From Trogon surrucura (lineage: Eukaryota; Chordata; Aves; Trogoniformes; Trogonidae), in NCBI GenBank assembly GCA_020746105.1, contig CM036627.1, positions 1,550,001-1,614,000 of the forward strand: 64,000 nt of DNA. Direction: 5' to 3'. Of this stretch, positions 59,401-64,000 are shown in pieces. The notes beneath the pieces are model-generated. The model worked only from the letters and a program-made list of their open reading frames with translations, ran no database searches and was not told the origin of the DNA. A program made the position numbers and the translations under genes. The first letter of the stretch is position 1. Every line of letters starts with the position of its first letter.

Positions 59401-61425
59401 TCCAAACACAAAACATTTTTTCACTAAACACCAAATGCCTAAGCGTGCCTAACTATTTTATATAAAAAAGGTCAGCTTCCAAGGAAGACTTTTTAGCACG
59501 ATCCATACAAAGAGTTACAGCCCTCAGGTGCTGGACACACTGTGAAGCTAATTACCATTTTCTCATACTGCAGAGCTTCTTTTTCAGCGATCTGTGCAGC
59601 TCGGTCTTTATTCACATAAGCAGATTTTAGCTTTTTTTCTAATTCTCGAAGTTCAAGACTGGGGGAAAAAAAAAAAGAAGTATCCTATTACAAGGAAGTA
59701 AGTACCTATGGGAAAAAAACTTGAAATTTCCATCATTAAACATAATTCCAAAATTTTCTTTTTCAGGCAAAAACCCCAATTTTAGAAGAAAAATATTGTT
59801 ATAATAGGAGACCAGAAAAAGAAAACAAAACCTGTTTTAAAAAAAGTTATCTATATTTGTATATATGCCATAGACAGGCTTCCCAGAGAGGTTGTGGTGC
59901 CTCCTCTGGAGACTTTCAAAACCCGCCTGGATGCTCCTGGGTGGCCTGCCCTAGGGGTTCCTCCTCTGGCAGGGGGGCGGTTGGACTAGATGATCTCTAC
60001 AGGTCCCTTCCCACTCCAAACATTCTGATTCTATGACCAGCAGTTTTTGCATACATTATCTGTAACTATATAAATACAGGTTTATGCACGTGTGTCTGCT
60101 CACAGATATGTGTAAGTGTACATATCTATAAGCACACATACACAACTAAAATGTTGTGGATCAGAGAGTTTCTCTCTCATGAAGAACGTGTTGTCATACT
60201 TTGAGCCTAAAATCCCTTTTCCTCCCCGGTCAGCTTCATTTCCACTGCTACTACAACTTTCACAAAGTCTGTCTTGTCTCAACTTAGCTCACTTCACACT
60301 GCTCACACGCCACAGGTCTCACACCTCCCGAGCCCTCCCACACTCTTTTCTGATACTCTTCACTGACATCTGGAGCAACACTCTCTGATCACAGCCCTCT
60401 CCTAAGCACTTCTCAACATCTACCTTTCCCTAGGTTTTTTTTTCCAGTTATGACCTTCTGTGCTGCACAAATTAAAAAGTTTGAAGCCTATTCTAAAAAA
60501 TAAATTAGGTATTTGATCTTAGAGTACTAAAACTTCCTCTCCATTGCTTGAAAACATCTCAGGCTACAATCTTACTGCATCTAAGGTTCAGTCCAAAGTG
60601 TGGTCAGGAAAAACACAAGACGAGCAGGAGGTACCCAACTGACCAAATCCTTCCATAAATACACTTCTCAGAGCTGAACTGACTTACAGTAACAGCTAAC
60701 TAAGAGCAGCAGTGAGGTTTTTGAAGCATTACCTGTTCTCTCGTACTTGTTGCCGCATCTTCTCATCTTTCAGTTTTTCGTGGTTCAGCCCGGCCAGCTC
60801 AGCTGCCAGCCTCTCTTCTTGCTCCAGCTGCAGCTCTCGCTGCTTTTTGGCCTCTTCCGCCTAACCAGAACCACCATTTCCATGACGGCTCCCCTCTGCG
60901 CACCCACCCGGGGCCGGGCCAAGGGCGGGACCACACGCCGAGCGCTTTTCCAAGGGGAACCCTCTAATTTGGGAGCAAGGAGTGCGTGCGGGCGCGCTGA
61001 CAGCACGGGCCGGCCCCCGGCGGAGCAGCGCGGCACCGCTCGCCCTGCCCCGAGCGCTGCCGCCGGGGGGGGCTGGGCCCGGCTGAGCCCGGCAGGTCCC
61101 GCCCAACCCCGGACGTTCTGGGAGCGCGCGCGCAGGGGCGACCGGCCCCTCCCGCCGCCCTCGCCCTCACCGCGCGCGCCGCCTGCTCCAGCCGCCGCTC
61201 GCGCTCCAGCGCGGCCCACAGCCGGGCCCTCCGCCTGCGCGCGCCGCGCTCCTCCGCCTCCGCCGCGGCCGCCGCCAGCCTCGCGCCCCGCTGCGCGGAC
61301 GCCTGCGGGAGACAAGAGTGAGGCGGTGCCGAGGGACAGCCCGGCCACAGCCGCGGCCCCGGGGCCCGCTTCCAAGCCCGCCCGCCCGCCCGCCCGCCGC
61401 TCACCATCCCCGCCCGCGCTGCCAT
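53392..61425 (-). CDS. MNS1: MNS1, meiosis-specific nuclear structural protein 1 (whole gene, 10 coding exons)
   Basis: Joined exons, in order of translation: 61425-61405, 61302-61171, 60860-60733, 59658-59556, 58974-58745, 58014-57798, 57718-57611, 56413-56156, 55266-55141, 53463-53392. The frame is continuous and gives 464 residues, against about 495 in human. Almost the whole protein is a Glu/Lys/Arg/Gln-rich coiled coil. Landmarks are HEKLKDEKMRQQ, ELEKKLKSAYVNK, REKLVIDEIVRKIYEEDQ, EENRKITEFANIQRQREEDR, DDRIEQMNAQKRRMKQLEHR, EEERQKLLKEHAAKLLGYLP and the C-terminal LGEKFRLAYQKR. In mammals MNS1 is an axonemal protein inside doublet microtubules and associated with outer-arm docking; loss gives laterality defects and male infertility. 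The N-terminal 51 residues are Ala/Arg-rich and diverged, and the C-terminus is a few residues shorter than in human. The gene is convergent with TEX9, and its promoter has an X-box. Confidence 0.93.
53464..55140 (-). other. MNS1: MNS1 intron 9
   Basis: Contains a long purine tract (54945-55001) and a CpG-richer patch around 53690-53830. No recognised repeat family. Confidence 0.65.
54945..55001. repeat. Purine-only tract (A/G, about 57 bp)
   Basis: An unbroken run of A and G (GGAAGG, AAAGAAAA, AAAGGAAAAAGG units) lies in MNS1 intron 9. In the MNS1 sense it is a pyrimidine tract about 140 bp downstream of the exon 9 donor. It has mirror-like character and could be triplex-prone. Confidence 0.75.
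55141..55266 (-). CDS. MNS1: MNS1 exon 9
   Basis: Acceptor TTGTTTATTGCAG chosen because it is pyrimidine-rich and the first residues EHELEERQLEERRQ align with the mammalian QRELEEWQLQQRRQ. The donor is CGA|GTAAGT. The reading frame stays open upstream of the acceptor, so a longer exon is formally possible. Confidence 0.92.
55572..55740 (+). mobile_element. tRNA-Ile/CR1 chimeric SINE (TguSINE1-like)
   Basis: Bases 55572-55645 fold as a tRNA-Ile-like head. The acceptor arm GGGCCGG pairs with TCGGTCC using G:U pairs. The A box is TAGCTCACTCGG and the B box GGTTCGATTCC. The anticodon stem TGGTG/CACCA encloses only six bases instead of seven, so no normal anticodon exists. The head is followed by a CR1-type 3' tail (AGGCGTCCCTGCCCATG, then ATCTCTAAGGTCCCTTCCAG and the terminal CATTCTACGATTCTATA). 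A tRNA-Ile head joined to a CR1 tail is the known structure of passerine TguSINE1. It lies in MNS1 intron 8, antisense to the gene. Confidence 0.75.
56156..56413 (-). CDS. MNS1: MNS1 exon 8
   Basis: Acceptor TTCCTTTCTAG, donor AAA|GTAAGA, phase 0 at both ends, 86 residues. It encodes the most conserved block of MNS1, with FRQQMMAKLAEDDRIEQMNA, QKRRMKQLEHRRAVEQLIED and RRKQFIADK. Confidence 0.96.
56414..57610 (-). other. MNS1: MNS1 intron 7
   Basis: About 1.2 kb of mixed composition; no repeat or gene recognised. Confidence 0.7.
57611..57718 (-). CDS. MNS1: MNS1 exon 7
   Basis: Acceptor CTTGTAAAAG, donor ATG|GTGAGT, phase 0 at both ends. The 36 residues include REELEQIRQELYLEEQEEME, aligned to the mammalian REDLEQVRQELYQEEQAE. 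Its last bases are shared with a chance antisense frame. Confidence 0.94.
57798..58014 (-). CDS. MNS1: MNS1 exon 6
   Basis: Acceptor TCTTGCACAG, donor ATG|GTATCA. It encodes EKQLKLDKVRATQTYIEEFK, EEMEEENRKITEFANIQRQR and EEDRMAKVRDAEEKKQRLQ, close to mammalian MNS1. Confidence 0.95.
58745..58974 (-). CDS. MNS1: MNS1 exon 5
   Basis: Acceptor TTTTCCCCCTATAG, donor CAAAT|GTTAGT, ending in phase 2. The 76 residues end EKLVIDEIVRKIYEEDQ, nearly identical to mammals. The donor GTTAGT is less usual but acceptable. Confidence 0.94.
59556..59658 (-). CDS. MNS1: MNS1 exon 4
   Basis: Acceptor TTTTTCCCCCAG, donor ATG|GTAATT. It encodes LELRELEKKLKSAYVNKDRA and AQIAEKEALQYEKM, matching the mammalian block closely. 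Confidence 0.95.
59868..60037 (+). mobile_element. CR1 LINE 3'-end fragment
   Basis: Plus orientation, in MNS1 intron 3. It carries GGCTTCCCAGAGAGGTTGTGG, then ACCCGCCTGGATGCTCCTGG, GGTTGGACTAGATGATCTCT and the terminal ACATTCTGATTCTATGA. The copy is short, 5' truncated and relatively well preserved. Confidence 0.92.
60733..60860 (-). CDS. MNS1: MNS1 exon 3
   Basis: Acceptor GGTTCTGGTTAG, donor AACAG|GTAATG, ending in phase 2. It encodes EERLAAELAGLNHEKLKDEK and MRQQVRENS. HEKLKDEKMRQQ is invariant in MNS1 as I know it. Confidence 0.94.
61171..61302 (-). CDS. MNS1: MNS1 exon 2
   Basis: Acceptor TCTCCCGCAG, donor GCG|GTGAGG, phase 0 at both ends. It encodes 44 residues dominated by Ala, Arg and Glu (LAAAAAEAEERGARRRRARL). 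It still predicts helix but has little residue identity to mammals. The call rests on splice sites, frame and position. Confidence 0.72.
61405..61425 (-). CDS. MNS1: MNS1 exon 1
   Basis: ATG in a good context (GCCATGG in sense). It encodes MAARAGM and ends in phase 0 at donor ATG|GTGAGC. Such a tiny first coding exon is plausible, as the mammalian gene also begins MA- and has a short first exon. Confidence 0.7.
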
Positions 61426-61431
61426 GGCAAC
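61418..61431. promoter_or_regulatory. One-mismatch X-box over the MNS1 start codon
   Basis: GCTGCC-AT-GGCAAC: the right half fits RGYAAC exactly and the left half differs from GTNRCC at one base. It is nearly palindromic and includes the start codon. Confidence 0.45.
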
Positions 61432-61563
61432 CGGCGAGCCCCGGCGGCGGAAGGGAGGGGAACCGATTTAACTTCCGGGGGAAGCCCGCCGCGCTGATTG
61501 GCCGAGAGGGCGCCCCGACACTGCACGTGACCGGGAGGGGGGGCGGGCCGAGCGCCGCGCGCT

Positions 61564-61576
61564 GTCGCCGGGCAAC
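61564..61576. promoter_or_regulatory. RFX X-box in the MNS1 promoter
   Basis: GTCGCC-G-GGCAAC fits the X-box consensus (GTNRCC, 0-3 bases, RGYAAC) at every defined position. It lies 139 bp upstream of the MNS1 ATG, within the usual window for functional ciliary X-boxes. Confidence 0.7.
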
Positions 61577-61583
61577 CGCGTGT

Positions 61584-61618
61584 TGGGGTGGGGGAGGGGA
61601 GCGGGGCGGGGCGGGGGG
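61584..61618 (+). other. G-run cluster upstream of MNS1
   Basis: GGGG-T-GGGGG-A-GGGG-AGC-GGGG-C-GGGG-C-GGGGGG on the plus strand gives six G runs with loops of one to three bases. It is both an Sp1-type GC-box cluster and a strong G-quadruplex motif on the MNS1 template strand. Confidence 0.65.
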
Positions 61619-61720
61619 AGGAGCGGGAGCGGCAAAGTCTCTCGGAGAGAGAAAGGGAAAGAGAAACCCAAGGGCGCGTCTGCGACGGGACGCCCGTCAC
61701 TCGCCTCTGGCCGCAAAGCC

Positions 61721-64000
61721 GTGGGGGCAGCTCTTAATGCAGAGGGATCCCGGACCCCTCGTGTCTCACCGTTATTTTCTTCTCCCCGTGGTTGTGTGAA
61801 ACCAAGGACATTTAAAAAAACCCTTTAAATACGTGTAAAAGTCATTAATGTCACCGACTCGGTAAAATTAAGTGACTGACGCTTAAGAACAGCTCTCAGT
61901 GACGTGAAGTGCAGGTTCCTGTTGGTGCTGTGCTCGGTGCGTCTGTCTCAAGGCGAGCATTCCCATCCCATAGTCTGACAAAATCAGTCCCCGATCTCCT
62001 ACCAAATCCCCCAGATTAGTCGAATTCTCTCTGAAGCTTTGGTTATTCTTTGTCCTTTTTGTGAGAAACACGTTTTCCTGCAAGGCTTAGGGAAAGCCAA
62101 AAGGTGAACTACAGGAGACCATGTTTTTAACTGAAATGGTACCGGCAGAGAGAGATGAGACAGGAAAAGCTACAAACTGTCCCTGTTTCTTCTTTGCAAG
62201 TGGTGTTACCACTACAGCCCTCCCTCAGAGAAAATTCTTCCTTCAACACTAGTAAAGGCAACAAATATCAGAAAACCCATCCCCCGGGGATTCCGCGGTG
62301 TTGGCTTGCAAAGCAGGCAGCGATGGCTCAGTCCTCTTGGTGCCCACCCGGGGCAGCTGGGGGCTGCTCTGCCCCCCCCGGGGCACTGCCCGCACCTCCC
62401 TGTCCAGGTGAGCTGCAGACTTGCAGGGGTGGAAGCACGGCCCTGTGCCCTCTCGGCTGTTCTCAGCTGGATGATCCACCTCCACCCGGTGGGGAAGCAC
62501 CTGCTCTTGCTGCTTGCCCAGCTGTGCGGTCACAGCAAGTCCCTGCTCCGCGTAAGGGCCTCCCTCGCTCGTTCTGACTTGGGAAAAAGTCAAACACTGT
62601 GTTGGAAACAGACCTACCTTTTGTTCATGTCAAAAAGCAGACCTCCTCGATGGCACCAACCAATTCCTCAGTTAACGACCTCAGAATTTAGCTCTTGCAC
62701 AACAGAGTTCAGGCCAGGTGGAGGTGCTCAGCTCATCTGGAGGAACAGAATAAAAACCTACAGGGTCAGACTCCTTAGAAGCCAGGTATGTTTATATTTA
62801 AGGTTTCATTCCATAATATAATTTATGACTTTTTTAGAGTAACAAGATAATGAAACATCCACTTTCCTACAGTTAGGCAAGGAACGAGTGCCAGTTGCAT
62901 CACTGCTATCCAAGCCTTGTTCCCTACAGCATTTCTTGCAGCAGCCTGGTTACAGCTTCCTGCTCAGTGACCTGCTGCTCAGTTCTCTGACCTGACAGCA
63001 TTAAACACTGCCAGGGCCTGAAGAACTCCAGGTACCCAGCAGCCAACTGCACAGACATAGCGTTAACTCAGCAGTCCTTTCTCGGGGTTAACACAGCACA
63101 CGAACACATGATTCAGTTCTCAGTCTCAGTATCACCACCTACTGATCAGCGCAGGAGAGCAGAGATGAACACACTGGGGACATGAAATTTTGGTAACGAT
63201 AAAAACTATGAAATAGAGCATTAAAAAGAAAGTTCCCTTTATTTTAGCAGTTTAAATCGAAGGTCATGCAGGAGCACACAGCAGAAAAAGTCATTAAATG
63301 AAAATGGTGAAGCCATTCTGCAGGTTTACCTCTTTTCTAGGGCATTTTACCAGATGATCAGAACACGAGACAGTGACAAACACTTCCCAGCTATGTGGGT
63401 CATGCTGACTTTGCAACATCATAAACCGCTGCTGGGGATAACACAGCTTCTCTGTGAGGTAATTTACCTTCGTTGGATGAAAAGATAAACGAGAATTAAC
63501 AGGGAAGAGTCTGAAACATCTGAGCTATGCTATTGATCTACTAAAGACCTAGATAAGTCACAGAGAAGCTAATGCTTGCTTTGCTTGAGATTAGTGATGG
63601 ATGGGATAGCAGATTTAGCAGCTAAGGGGTTATCACTGTCAAGAAAATCTTAGCAGTAATTTTTTTTTTTAAATTATCCTGCAGTAGCAGAGAAAATACA
63701 TCCCCTGGCAGCAGTAGGCAGAAGTGATCTTTTACTCACATTGACTGTAAACAAAAATACTACAATGCACAAAAATACTCAGTGCTTAATGAGTATTTTG
63801 CTGTAGTATTGAGTCTTTAAAGAATAAAGATAATAAATGGTGTGTCTTGCGCCAGAAAGGATGTTTGTGCAAAGGACAGGAACAGAAATTAGTCTTTTAG
63901 GGCCACCACATTCTTTGCTCTGTTTTTGGGCTTCCATCTTGGCTCAGTCCTACTGGCCAAGAGTAAAAGCAGTGAGCTGTGTGTCTACAAGGCTGACATG
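61721..64000. other. Flank upstream of MNS1
   Basis: About 2.3 kb to the right edge. The part at 62280-62570 is GC-richer, with open frames of 114-171 codons in both directions, but none resembles a known protein. The remainder is ordinary AT-rich sequence. No exon of a further gene and no recognisable repeat could be supported. Confidence 0.6.

Larger units (their letters stand above)
60880..61720. promoter_or_regulatory. MNS1: CpG island and promoter of MNS1
   Basis: GC-dense sequence from intron 2 to about 300 bp upstream of the ATG. Upstream of the start (above 61425) it has an ETS-type ACTTCCGG (61471-61478) and a CCAAT box in MNS1 sense (61501-61497). There is also a CACGTG E-box (61524-61529), an exact X-box (61564-61576) and clustered GC boxes around 61600-61617. 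There is no TATA box. Long open frames here, including one of 350 codons on the plus strand, are composition artefacts. Confidence 0.8.

Noticed and set aside
60747..61799. 350-codon plus-strand open frame over the MNS1 promoter
   Set aside because: Pro/Ala/Arg/Gly composition, antisense to MNS1 exons 1-3 inside a CpG island. Stop codons are rare there by composition alone, and there is no family resemblance.

Overview
The window is from a bird nuclear genome. The evidence is spliced vertebrate genes with GT-AG introns, three CpG-island promoters and several CR1 LINE remnants. There is also a SINE with a tRNA-Ile-like head and a CR1-like tail. That architecture is known from passerines (TguSINE1), so a songbird or relative is likely, but this rests on one element and is not proven.

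Layout from left to right. (1) 1-3082: the first coding exon of RFX7 on the minus strand and the start of its intron 1, inside a CpG island; the rest of RFX7 lies to the left, outside the window. (2) About 3.9-28.2 kb: a gene-poor stretch of about 24 kb between the divergently transcribed RFX7 and TEX9. It holds three CR1 fragments, a long quasi-palindrome, a 24-bp tandem duplication and a small CpG-dense patch. (3) 28680-51888: complete TEX9 on the plus strand, rebuilt here as 13 coding exons (405 residues), starting in a CpG island. (4) 51889-53391: the short convergent interval with facing poly(A) signals. (5) 53392-61425: complete MNS1 on the minus strand, 10 coding exons (464 residues), starting in a GC-rich island that contains a strong RFX X-box. 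(6) 61.7-64 kb: upstream flank of MNS1 with nothing recognised.

The order RFX7-TEX9-MNS1 is the same as I recall from human chromosome 15. TEX9 and MNS1 are coiled-coil proteins of ciliated and spermatogenic cells. MNS1 is an axonemal microtubule-doublet protein. RFX7 belongs to the family of X-box-binding winged-helix factors whose other members drive ciliary genes. The MNS1 promoter carries GTCGCC-G-GGCAAC, an exact match to the X-box consensus, and a second one-mismatch site over the start codon. No operon-like, viral or bacterial system was seen. The less ordinary items are a candidate in-frame 36-nt microexon in TEX9, the restructured alanine/arginine-rich N-terminus of MNS1, the tRNA/CR1 SINE, the quasi-palindrome, G-quadruplex-prone runs at the start of RFX7 intron 1, and a promoter-like antisense segment in TEX9 intron 8.

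All exon boundaries were read by eye from reading-frame continuity, splice consensus and remembered mammalian homologues. No alignment or database search was run.
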